This document shows positions 6,156-13,829 of a stretch of DNA of 17,140 nucleotides, piece by piece. The notes under the pieces are model-generated. The model was not told the DNA's origin and searched no databases. It saw only the letters and a program-made list of their open reading frames with translations. The stretch is taken from the NCBI GenBank assembly GCA_030654205.1, contig JAURXW010000505.1:1-17140 (forward strand). Reading direction: 5' to 3'. Each line of letters begins with the position of its first letter. Position 1 is the stretch's first letter. The translations under genes were made by a program, and so were the position numbers. Source of the DNA: Bacteriovorax sp. GTDB taxonomy: Bacteria; Bdellovibrionota; Bacteriovoracia; Bacteriovoracales; Bacteriovoracaceae.

Positions 6156-8761
6156 TTTTTCTTGGCCTTAGCTTTAATACGAGTGTTTTTTAAACCTTCA
6201 AATTCACGCCCAACAATTATGGTATTCCATTTTTGAGAAAGAATTTTCTTAATATTTTTTTGGAAATCAGTATGGGATAATTTCTCAATTTCTAAGTTTC
6301 CTTTGTAATAGTAATCAAGTCCTTGATCTTGAAGTACTGGAACAGAATAAATACTGGCAAAATCTTCATTGGTTTGGACGTTAATTAAATTCTGGCCTTT
6401 AATCATAGTTTTTATTCGATTGAAATCTTCTAGTGCTAATCCATTGTCTCTAATTCTTCTAAGAAGATCTTTTATCGCAACAGTTGCTGCTGCAACTTTG
6501 TCATGCCCTGAGGCCATGTAAATTCCAAAATACCCACCTTCAATAGCGGCAAAATGAACAGGCTGAGCAGAGTAACATAACCCAAGACGGTCGCGAACTT
6601 CTACGAAAAGTTCAGATGATTGGCCAGATAGGTGAGCGGATAACATTTTTAAATATAAATTTTCAGGTGAACCAGTTTTTCCACATGGAATACCGTAAAA
6701 AATTTGAGTTTGTTCACGGTTAAATGAAATAAATCTTTCTACGCCCACTGTTGATTTATATTTTTTATAAATTAATTTAGAAGATTTTCTTGCAGGAAGC
6801 TCTGAAAGTAGAGGTCCCAAAATATCCAGTACGTCATCTAGTTCGCTATCACCACAATATGTAAGTAGAATTTCTTTGGTTTTAATATTTTTTTTATGAA
6901 GATTAATTAATGAGACTTGAGGAATTGATTTCAAAGTAGCTTCGCTTCCGATGGGATTTAGGGCATATGGGTGATTGCCAAAAAATAATTTTTGAGCTTC
7001 CTTGAAGCAATGTTTTACAGGATCTTCTTTTTGGTTAGTTAGAGCCCGGCCAGCAAGTTGTTTTTCATGTTTTAAATATTTAATTGGCATATCTGCATGG
7101 GTTAAAGCTCCTGCAAAATGAGGAAATAAGTCGTGAAGATTTTCAGTTAAACCATGCATTAATAGACCGTAGGCATTTTTACCCGAAAATCCATTAATAC
7201 TTGAAGATTTTTCTTCAAGTGTTTGTTTAATTTTTTCGTAACTAATTTTATTATGTCCCTTAGTTAGCATGCTGCTAAGGAGGTGATATATACCATTCGT
7301 TTTAGTAGTTTCTTCTGTAATCCCGCCACGTAAATAGGCTTGAAAGACAAAAGTAGGAGTCATTTTATTTTGTCGGTAAAGAAGTGAGACACCTGGCTTA
7401 ATTTTAATTAATTGCACTTGCTGATCGTGTTTAGATTTTTCAATTTTCAGTTTGGATTTTGATTTTTCTGTTAATGATTTTTTAACCAATTCGAGCGATT
7501 TTTGAAATTTCTGGAGTTCCTTTTTAGATTTATCTAGGGATACTTCTTTGGGGATCTGTAAACTCATATGCATGTTTTGAGAAAAAATATTTCTCAAAGA
7601 CTTATTTACAGCATTGGCGTTAGTATTTTTAATTCGCTCAATAAATTCTTCTTCACATTTTATATCACCATTTTGAGCGTAGCTGTGACCGAGTGAAAAT
7701 GAAAAAGATTCAATTGATTCCATTTCATATATTTTAGATGAAAGATATTGATTTTTAATTTTTTGAACTTCATCCGCAGCAAGTCCTTCATCAATAGCTT
7801 TCACAATGGTTTTTGTAAATTTCGCTAATAATTCAGACATGTTTTTGTAGGGAAAAACGAGACGAATAAAATGGGCTCCACCATGTGCCATAAACATTGT
7901 TGAAGCAGAAGCGACGTTAGCTAAAGTTTTATCTAACACAAGGGCATCATACAGACGTGAAGTTTCTCCGAAACCCAAGCAATTGATTGCAAGATCTTCA
8001 CTCGCAGCTTCAGTAGATGAATACACAGGGGCCTTGATCACCATTGTTAATGTGGCCATACCAATTTCTTTTTGATGAACATCAATGGTTGAATTCTTTT
8101 TTAATTCAAATTCAGGAAATAAACTTTCTGGACCTTCTGGTAATTTATAATTTTCTATAACTTTAATGATCTCTTCTTTATTTGTTAAATCACCGGCCAC
8201 TATAAAGAGAGTATTTGTTAAATTATAATAAGAATTTCTAAAGAATTGTAATTGTTCTCGAGAGAAATTTTTAATTGTTTCCTCGCGACCCAATATCTGA
8301 TGAGCATAAGCTCCACTAAATGCAGAATTTTGTAATTTACTAAATGCAAACTGGCCAGGGCTGTCGATTGAACGACGATATTCTTCAAAAACGACATCTC
8401 GTTCTGGAACTAAGTCTTCTTGTTTAAACTCAGGATTGGCCACCATGTCTAATAAAATATTAATTGAGTCAGGCAAACGTGTATTGGGTGTATTTATATA
8501 ATAGCAAGTATAATCAAAAGATGTGAAGGCATTAATTTCACCACCAAATGTTTCAACTTCATGAGCAATCTTGGCACCTGGTCTTGTTTTAGTTCCTTTA
8601 AAAAACATATGTTCTAAAAAGTGTGCGATACCTTCATGATCATTTTTTTCGAGAGCACTTCCTGCTCTAAACCAGATTTGAATTGTCCCCGCAGTTGAAC
8701 CTGGAGAGTGAACAAAAAGAGTATTTAGGTTATTTTTTAATTTAGTCAGTTCGTATTGCAT
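6152..8761 (-). CDS. Fused two-domain M16 metallopeptidase, active N-half and inactive C-half
   Basis: This 869-residue zinc peptidase is of the pitrilysin/processing-peptidase family. The inverted zinc motif HFLEH is at 47-51 (His47, Glu50 catalytic, His51). The third ligand is Glu127 in the downstream VVFEEY. The second half, from about residue 455, repeats the fold, but its HxxEH counterpart reads HLLSS (493-497), so it is not catalytic. It keeps the RDRLGLCYS box at 723-731, which helps bind substrate in this family. A Lys/Ser-rich charged segment (about 406-450) links the halves. No signal peptide is visible, so a cytoplasmic role in peptide turnover is most likely, although related bacterial proteins are sometimes exported. 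AAGGA lies 10 nt before the ATG. It is divergent from hemW across only 75 bp. Confidence 0.93.
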   Translation of the reverse strand: MQYELTKLKNNLNTLFVHSPGSTAGTIQIWFRAGSALEKNDHEGIAHFLEHMFFKGTKTRPGAKIAHEVETFGGEINAFTSFDYTCYYINTPNTRLPDSINILLDMVANPEFKQEDLVPERDVVFEEYRRSIDSPGQFAFSKLQNSAFSGAYAHQILGREETIKNFSREQLQFFRNSYYNLTNTLFIVAGDLTNKEEIIKVIENYKLPEGPESLFPEFELKKNSTIDVHQKEIGMATLTMVIKAPVYSSTEAASEDLAINCLGFGETSRLYDALVLDKTLANVASASTMFMAHGGAHFIRLVFPYKNMSELLAKFTKTIVKAIDEGLAADEVQKIKNQYLSSKIYEMESIESFSFSLGHSYAQNGDIKCEEEFIERIKNTNANAVNKSLRNIFSQNMHMSLQIPKEVSLDKSKKELQKFQKSLELVKKSLTEKSKSKLKIEKSKHDQQVQLIKIKPGVSLLYRQNKMTPTFVFQAYLRGGITEETTKTNGIYHLLSSMLTKGHNKISYEKIKQTLEEKSSSINGFSGKNAYGLLMHGLTENLHDLFPHFAGALTHADMPIKYLKHEKQLAGRALTNQKEDPVKHCFKEAQKLFFGNHPYALNPIGSEATLKSIPQVSLINLHKKNIKTKEILLTYCGDSELDDVLDILGPLLSELPARKSSKLIYKKYKSTVGVERFISFNREQTQIFYGIPCGKTGSPENLYLKMLSAHLSGQSSELFVEVRDRLGLCYSAQPVHFAAIEGGYFGIYMASGHDKVAAATVAIKDLLRRIRDNGLALEDFNRIKTMIKGQNLINVQTNEDFASIYSVPVLQDQGLDYYYKGNLEIEKLSHTDFQKNIKKILSQKWNTIIVGREFEGLKNTRIKAKAKKN

Positions 8762-8836
8762 AAGATAAGATTCCTTAAATGAGTGCTTTAATGGTTAATC
8801 ATAAAACTAACTCAATTATATACAAAGATTTAAAAG

Positions 8837-9943
8837 ATGCCTAAAAGAATAGATTCACTTTACTTGCATTTTCCGTTTTGTTCACACTTGTGCAACTATT
8901 GTGACTTTTATAAAAAAGTTCCACAGAATAAAACTCTGGATTACCAGAAATATCATGATTATTTGGAAAGTTCCTTTTTGGTCCATAAAAACCTGATTGA
9001 AAAATACGGGTATTCATGGTCCCCCTTGAAAACATTCTATATTGGTGGTGGAACGCCTTCACTTTGGGGAAAAGAGGGAAAAATATTTTTACAAAATTTT
9101 TTAAATGAAAAAAATATCCAGCTTGATCCTGAATGTGAATTTACCCTTGAAGTTAATCCTGGTGCATGGGATGAGGAAGTATTGAGTCAGTGGAGATCAT
9201 TAGGCGTTAATCGATTTTCTTTGGGAGTCCAATCCTTGCAAAAGGAAATGATAACTTATTTGGATCGTATTCATTCTATTGAAGACGTTTATACGACCTT
9301 GGAATATTTTCGCGATAACAAGCTGAATTTTTCAGTAGATTTTATGCTTGGGCTTCCATTTTCAAAAGAATATAAGCGCGATGTCATCAAAGAACTCCAA
9401 ATAGCACTTTCTTATAATCCTAATCATTTTAGCGTTTATATTTTAACAGTTAAAGACAACTATACACACTTTAATAATCTTCCAGATGAGGAATGGGTCG
9501 AACATGAATTTTTACTTGTGGCCGATTTTTTAAAAGCTAACGGTTTTGAGCATTATGAAGTATCTAATTTTTCCCGGCCTAAAAAACAATCAGAACATAA
9601 TTTAAATTACTGGCGATCACATAGTGTTGCGGCATTGGGGCCTTCGGCTACGGGATTTCTCTTCGAAGATCGGCTTCGCTATAAATGGAAACCCAATCAA
9701 CCAGAAATAGAATTAGAATTTTTAACGGAAGAAGAATTTAATCTAGAAAAAATATATATGGCAATTCGTTCGCAAGTTGGATTGAATATGGATGATTTTC
9801 CCAAATCACTTGAGGGCGTTGTAATAAACTGGAAAGAAAAATTGTTAGTTACTGAGGAAAATAAAATTATTAAATTAACGTCAAAGGGATATTTGCTTTT
9901 AGATTCGCTCATGAATGATCTTTTTTTATTAAAATTAGTATAA
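8837..9943 (+). CDS. hemW: HemW-type radical SAM haem chaperone (often annotated as oxygen-independent coproporphyrinogen oxidase)
   Basis: The 368-residue protein carries the radical SAM cluster motif CxxxCxxC with Cys15, Cys19 and Cys22. The next residues are D-F rather than the extra Cys of true HemN (CxxCxC), which places it with HemW. Other family marks are YIGGGTPS (68-75), LEVNPG (104-109), RFSLGVQS (126-133), EVSNF followed by HNLNYW (254-259), and GPSATGF (268-274). HemW proteins bind haem and are proposed to deliver it to respiratory enzymes; coproporphyrinogen oxidase activity is not expected. The ribosome site before the ATG is poor (AAAG only). The kinase-like gene follows 55 nt later on the same strand, so co-transcription is possible. 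Confidence 0.92.
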   Translation: MPKRIDSLYLHFPFCSHLCNYCDFYKKVPQNKTLDYQKYHDYLESSFLVHKNLIEKYGYSWSPLKTFYIGGGTPSLWGKEGKIFLQNFLNEKNIQLDPECEFTLEVNPGAWDEEVLSQWRSLGVNRFSLGVQSLQKEMITYLDRIHSIEDVYTTLEYFRDNKLNFSVDFMLGLPFSKEYKRDVIKELQIALSYNPNHFSVYILTVKDNYTHFNNLPDEEWVEHEFLLVADFLKANGFEHYEVSNFSRPKKQSEHNLNYWRSHSVAALGPSATGFLFEDRLRYKWKPNQPEIELEFLTEEEFNLEKIYMAIRSQVGLNMDDFPKSLEGVVINWKEKLLVTEENKIIKLTSKGYLLLDSLMNDLFLLKLV

Positions 9944-9998
9944 TTATTTTTTGAAATAGTTATAATCTAAAAACATAGAAAATATCGCTGGAGTTTTT

Positions 9999-11030
9999 TT
10001 GAGGCAAGTATCGTTCAATTTTTATGGACAAAAGGTCTGTGTCGCAAGTGATTGGCCTGAGGCCCTCAGTTTGCTTAAAAAAGATTTTGATCTTTTTTAT
10101 TCCGAAAATTCTTACTCGGATAATTGTGATTTAAAACTTTTTATTCTTAAAAAAGATCCTAAAGAAATATCGACACCAGAGTTAGTTTCTAAGTCTCAAT
10201 CTCAAAACTCTATTACTTATCAACTCGGGCATGTTCGTTATAATGATTACTACGGAAAACTTTTGAGTATTTTTGATTATAACAAAGAAGAGGCTCAGTT
10301 ATATTGTCTTAATATTGATAAAGTTCATGAAGTTGCCTACCTACTTATTCTCTCGAGAGTTGGTAAAATGCTCGACTTGAAAGGGTTACATAAACTCCAC
10401 GCTTTTGCTGTTTCTTATAAAGAAATCGCATTTGTCTGCATGATGCCAATGAAAGGTGGAAAAAGCACTCTTTTACTTGAACTCTTAAAAACGAAAGAAG
10501 TGAAAATGATTTCCGATGATATTCCACTTATTGATATTATGGGTAATGTTTACTCCTTTCCGATGAAAATCGGAGTCAATGAAGACAGTAGTCAGAAATT
10601 AGAGCTGCAAAATCCTGAAGAAAATCTCTACACGCTCCAGCGTGAGCATTATGGAAAAAAAATATTCATTAATAGCAAGGGACTTGGAGAGAGGGTCGAG
10701 CTGCCTGGAAAAAAATTTAAAAAAGTAATTATCGCCGAGGCCTTTAGATTTAATTCGAGTGAAACGAGGCTTGTCTCTTCATCAATTTTTAAAACGTTTA
10801 AAGGACTATTTAAACATGGAGTTGTTGGAATTGGACTCCCAATGATTTTAGAATATTTTTGGGAATTTGGTGTAATCGATTTTGTAAAAAAATCCCAGAT
10901 TTTCCTATCTAGATTATTAACCTTTTCAATTTTCACCATTAAGAGCACAAGGATTTCCATATACCTCGGAAAGAATCCCGATCGGGCAGCAGAAGAAATT
11001 TTAAGGTTTTTAAAGAAAAAAAGCCAATAA
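9999..11030 (+). CDS. HPr kinase (HprK)-related P-loop protein, function unknown
   Basis: The 343-residue protein resembles the HprK-related kinase group rather than true HprK. The core starts with LHA (133-135), then a beta strand and a P-loop MPMKGGKST (149-157) in which Gly153, Gly154, Lys155 and Ser156 are kept, though the normal first Gly of the loop is missing. SDDIPLID (172-179) supplies the acidic pair that HprK uses for Mg2+ and catalysis. The N-terminal 120 residues fit the divergent substrate-side region of these proteins. No HPr or PTS gene is in the window. The start is TTG at 9999, chosen because GGAG (9990-9993) sits 5 nt upstream. A TATAAT at 9961-9966 could serve a separate promoter but has no good -35. 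The gene ends at an A7 run where the -1 frame continues for about 43 more codons. Confidence 0.62.
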   Translation: MRQVSFNFYGQKVCVASDWPEALSLLKKDFDLFYSENSYSDNCDLKLFILKKDPKEISTPELVSKSQSQNSITYQLGHVRYNDYYGKLLSIFDYNKEEAQLYCLNIDKVHEVAYLLILSRVGKMLDLKGLHKLHAFAVSYKEIAFVCMMPMKGGKSTLLLELLKTKEVKMISDDIPLIDIMGNVYSFPMKIGVNEDSSQKLELQNPEENLYTLQREHYGKKIFINSKGLGERVELPGKKFKKVIIAEAFRFNSSETRLVSSSIFKTFKGLFKHGVVGIGLPMILEYFWEFGVIDFVKKSQIFLSRLLTFSIFTIKSTRISIYLGKNPDRAAEEILRFLKKKSQ

Positions 11031-11239
11031 ATGGGCATAATATCGACAGTCTTCGCACTGTGTCGAGCGTGCAAGGTTTTGAAATTTCGAAAAAAGTCGT
11101 GGTGCGGCGTCTCGTCTTTGAAAAATACCCTGAAATCGCGATTATTTATTAATATTGTGCCATTGACACTATTAAAAGCCTCACCATCTTTGCTACAGAA
11201 TGAGGTTGAATTACAGGTTACATATAAGAGGAAAAAGTC
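11031..11239 (+). other. Intergenic leader region upstream of grpE
   Basis: About 209 bp separate the kinase-like gene from grpE. A 70-codon frame opens here right after the preceding stop but has no ribosome site and an implausible composition, so I do not call it a gene. Visible items are a small hairpin ACAGT-CTTCGC-ACTGT (11046-11061), a GC-richer stretch (about 11090-11120) unusual for this window, and a perfect TTGACA at 11163-11168 without a convincing -10. No true CIRCE element and no convincing sigma32-type promoter was found. AAGAGGA (11226-11232) is the grpE ribosome site. Confidence 0.45.
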
Positions 11240-11779
11240 ATGAGTGAAGAAACAAACCAAGCAGAAAATGAAGAAATACTAAGCACTGGTTCTGATGTTA
11301 AAGATGAAATCGAAGAGCAATTGAAAAATCATCAAATGCCAAAGCAAGATGATGACTTCAAAGCGAAATATTATTATTTAGCTGCAGAAGTTGAAAATAT
11401 GCGCAAGCGTTTCGAGCGTGAAAAAGAAAATCTTCTTAAGTTTGGTAACGAAAAAGTTTTATCAGGGCTTATTGGGGTTGTAGATAATTTTGACTTAACA
11501 GTTAATGCTTTAAGAAATGATAATGATGATAAAGTTCAAAACATCGTGAAAGGAATCGACATGATTCGAAATCAATTCTTAGATGTATTAAAACAAAATG
11601 GATTAACTCAGGTGGAATCTTTGGGGAAAATATTTGATCCTAATTTTCATGAAGCTGTGGCCCAAGCAAAAGCCGAAGGTAAAGAAGAGCAGGAAATTAT
11701 CACTGAATATATGCGAGGATATTTGTTGAATGGTCGATTACTTCGAGCTTCAAAAGTAGTAGTTGCAAACAATAACTAA
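11240..11779 (+). CDS. grpE: GrpE, nucleotide exchange factor for DnaK
   Basis: The 179-residue protein releases ADP from DnaK. After an acidic, flexible first 38 residues comes the long dimerisation helix (about 39-75, YYLAAEVENMRKRFEREKE). The four-helix region follows and then the beta domain that inserts in DnaK. Diagnostic residues include FDPNFHEAV (132-140) and the C-terminal GYLLNGRLLRASKVVVA block (160-176). The usual LRPA reads LRAS here. A good AGAGG precedes the ATG by 8 nt. dnaK follows after 37 nt with no terminator, so the two are one transcript. hrcA, often upstream in other bacteria, is not present here. Confidence 0.97.
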   Translation: MSEETNQAENEEILSTGSDVKDEIEEQLKNHQMPKQDDDFKAKYYYLAAEVENMRKRFEREKENLLKFGNEKVLSGLIGVVDNFDLTVNALRNDNDDKVQNIVKGIDMIRNQFLDVLKQNGLTQVESLGKIFDPNFHEAVAQAKAEGKEEQEIITEYMRGYLLNGRLLRASKVVVANNN

Positions 11780-11816
11780 ATAAAGAATTTAAGAGCAAAA
11801 TATAAAGGAGAACTAT

Positions 11817-13742
11817 ATGGGAAAAATTATTGGTATCGATCTTGGAACAACTAACTCGTGCGTGGCAGTTTTAGAAAACGGAACTTATAAAGTTATTGCA
11901 AATGCGGAAGGACATAATACAACTCCATCAATTGTTGGTTTCGCTAACAATGGTGAGATTTTGGTTGGTCAAGTTGCAAAAAGACAATCAGTTACTAATC
12001 CAAAGAAAACACTTTTTGGAATAAAGAGATTGATCGGAAGAAAAGCTGACGCTCCGGAAGTTAGAAAATTTAAAGAAGTAGCACCTTTCGAAATCATCGC
12101 TAACAAAAATGGCGACGCTTGGGTAAAAGTTGACGCAAAAGAAATGTCACCTCAAGAAGTTTCAGCAAGAATTTTAGAAAAACTAAAAAAAGCTGCTGAA
12201 GATTATTTAGGGCAACCAGTAACTGAAGCTGTTATTACAGTTCCTGCTTACTTCAACGATGCTCAAAGACAAGCCACAAAAGATGCAGGTCGTATCGCGG
12301 GCCTTGATGTTAAACGTATCATCAACGAGCCAACTGCTGCCGCGCTTGCGTATGGACTAGATTCAAAAAAAGACCAAAATATCGCAGTTTTTGACTTAGG
12401 TGGTGGGACTTTCGATATTTCAATTCTTGAAATTACTTCAGATGGTGTTTTCGAAGTTAAAGCAACTAACGGTGATACATTCTTAGGTGGAGAAGACTTC
12501 GATTATAGAATCATTAACTATCTTGCTGAAGAATTTAAAAAAGAAACTGGAATTGAATTAAAGAACGATACAATGGCACTTCAAAGATTGAAAGAAGCTG
12601 CAGAAAAAGCAAAACATGAGCTTTCAAACGTGAGCCAAACAGAAGTAAATCTTCCATTTATTACTGCTGATGCTACAGGACCAAAACACTTAAACGTAAA
12701 TATTACGAGAGCAAAATTTGAGCAGTTAATTGGAGATTTAATCGAAAAATTGATCGTTCCATGTACTACTTGTATTAAAGACTCAGGTCTTTCTTTAAAA
12801 GATATTCACGAAGTTGTTCTAGTCGGTGGATCAATCAGAATCCCTTTAGTTCAACAAAAAGTTAAAGAGATTTTTGGCAAAGATCCTTCAAAAGGTGTTA
12901 ACCCGGATGAAGTCGTAGCTGCTGGTGCCGCTATTCAAGGGGGAGTTTTATCTGGAGACGTTAAAGATGTTCTTCTTTTAGACGTTACTCCATTATCACT
13001 TGGAATTGAAACTCTTGGTGGTGTTTCTACAAAAATTATCGAAAAAAATACGACTATTCCAACTAAGAAATCTCAAGTTTTCTCAACTGCTCAAGATAAT
13101 CAGCCAGCGGTTTCGATCCACGTACTTCAAGGTGAAAGAGAGTTTGCTAAAGACAATAAAACTTTAGGTAAATTTGATCTTTCTGGAATTGCTCCAGCAC
13201 CACGTGGAGTTCCACAAGTTGAAGTAACATTTGATATCGACGCTAATGGTATCGTTCATGTTTCTGCGACAGATAAAGCAACTGGAAAATCTCAGGAAAT
13301 TAAAATTACTGGGGGATCTGGATTAACTGAAGAAGAAATCAAAAGAATGGTTCAAGATGCTGAGTTAAATAGATCGGCTGACCTTGAAAGACGTCAAATG
13401 GTAGATACAAAAAATAATCTTGATGGATTGATTTTTGCGACTGAAAAAATGATTAAAGACGGGGAAGGAAAAATTTCTGGTCAGTCTAAAGCTGAGTTAG
13501 AAGCTGCTGTTACAGAAGCGAAAACTAAATTAAATATCGAAAATCTTGATGAATTAAAAGCAGCTGTTGAAAGACTTCAAAATGTTTCTCATAAAGTTTC
13601 TACTGAAATGTACCAAGCTGGTGGAGCTCCAGGAGCTGAGTCAGGACACGCTGGTGGAAATGGACACGGAGAAGCACAAGGTGAAGCTGGTGCTTCGAAA
13701 AAAGATGACGATGTAGTAGATGCAGATTATAAAGAAGTCTAA
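11817..13742 (+). CDS. dnaK: DnaK, Hsp70 chaperone
   Basis: This is a full-length 641-residue Hsp70. The nucleotide-binding domain shows the phosphate-1 loop GIDLGTTNS (6-14), EPTAAALAYG (171-180) and FDLGGGTFD (192-200). The adenosine motif VLVGGSIRIP (334-343) has Ile340 where most DnaK proteins carry Thr (GGxTR), a mild oddity. The interdomain linker DVLLLDVTP (384-392) leads into the peptide-binding beta domain. The helical lid ends in a Gly/Ala/His-rich tail and the acidic DDDVVDADYKEV terminus that contacts partners. AAGGAG 6-11 nt before the ATG is a strong ribosome site. It binds unfolded peptides with DnaJ delivery and GrpE-driven ADP release. An intrinsic terminator follows the stop. 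Confidence 0.98.
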   Translation: MGKIIGIDLGTTNSCVAVLENGTYKVIANAEGHNTTPSIVGFANNGEILVGQVAKRQSVTNPKKTLFGIKRLIGRKADAPEVRKFKEVAPFEIIANKNGDAWVKVDAKEMSPQEVSARILEKLKKAAEDYLGQPVTEAVITVPAYFNDAQRQATKDAGRIAGLDVKRIINEPTAAALAYGLDSKKDQNIAVFDLGGGTFDISILEITSDGVFEVKATNGDTFLGGEDFDYRIINYLAEEFKKETGIELKNDTMALQRLKEAAEKAKHELSNVSQTEVNLPFITADATGPKHLNVNITRAKFEQLIGDLIEKLIVPCTTCIKDSGLSLKDIHEVVLVGGSIRIPLVQQKVKEIFGKDPSKGVNPDEVVAAGAAIQGGVLSGDVKDVLLLDVTPLSLGIETLGGVSTKIIEKNTTIPTKKSQVFSTAQDNQPAVSIHVLQGEREFAKDNKTLGKFDLSGIAPAPRGVPQVEVTFDIDANGIVHVSATDKATGKSQEIKITGGSGLTEEEIKRMVQDAELNRSADLERRQMVDTKNNLDGLIFATEKMIKDGEGKISGQSKAELEAAVTEAKTKLNIENLDELKAAVERLQNVSHKVSTEMYQAGGAPGAESGHAGGNGHGEAQGEAGASKKDDDVVDADYKEV

Positions 13743-13765
13743 GTAATTAAGAAATTTAAGAACGA

Positions 13766-13797
13766 AAAAAAGTCTCTCCTTCGCGGGAGACTTTTTT
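13766..13797 (+). terminator. Intrinsic terminator between dnaK and dnaJ
   Basis: Stem GTCTCTC (13772-13778) pairs with GGGAGAC (13785-13791), including one G-U, around a CTTCGC loop. It is extended by a six-A arm and a six-T run (13792-13797). This is a textbook terminator, and the A/T arms make it potentially bidirectional. Confidence 0.85.
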
Positions 13798-13829
13798 GTA
13801 ATAAGCATTTAAGGACGGATTTTTAATTT

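Noticed and set aside
8762..8836. Divergent promoters between the M16 gene and hemW
   Set aside because: Only 3 to 4 of 6 matches to -35 and -10 boxes could be found on either strand, no better than chance in such AT-rich sequence.
11046..11061. Terminator for the HprK-like gene
   Set aside because: The stem is only 5 bp and no T run follows.
11052..11075. CIRCE-like element before grpE
   Set aside because: Half-sites match only 7 of 9 and 6 of 9, and the spacer is 6 instead of 9 nt.
11031..11243. 70-codon frame directly after the HprK-like stop
   Set aside because: No ribosome site, unnatural residue composition and no similarity to any family I know; it runs into the grpE start in another frame.
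10649..11260. 203-codon minus-strand frame opposite the kinase-like gene
   Set aside because: It lies antisense to a convincing HprK-like coding region, has low-complexity Phe/Ser/Asn content and lacks a good ribosome site.
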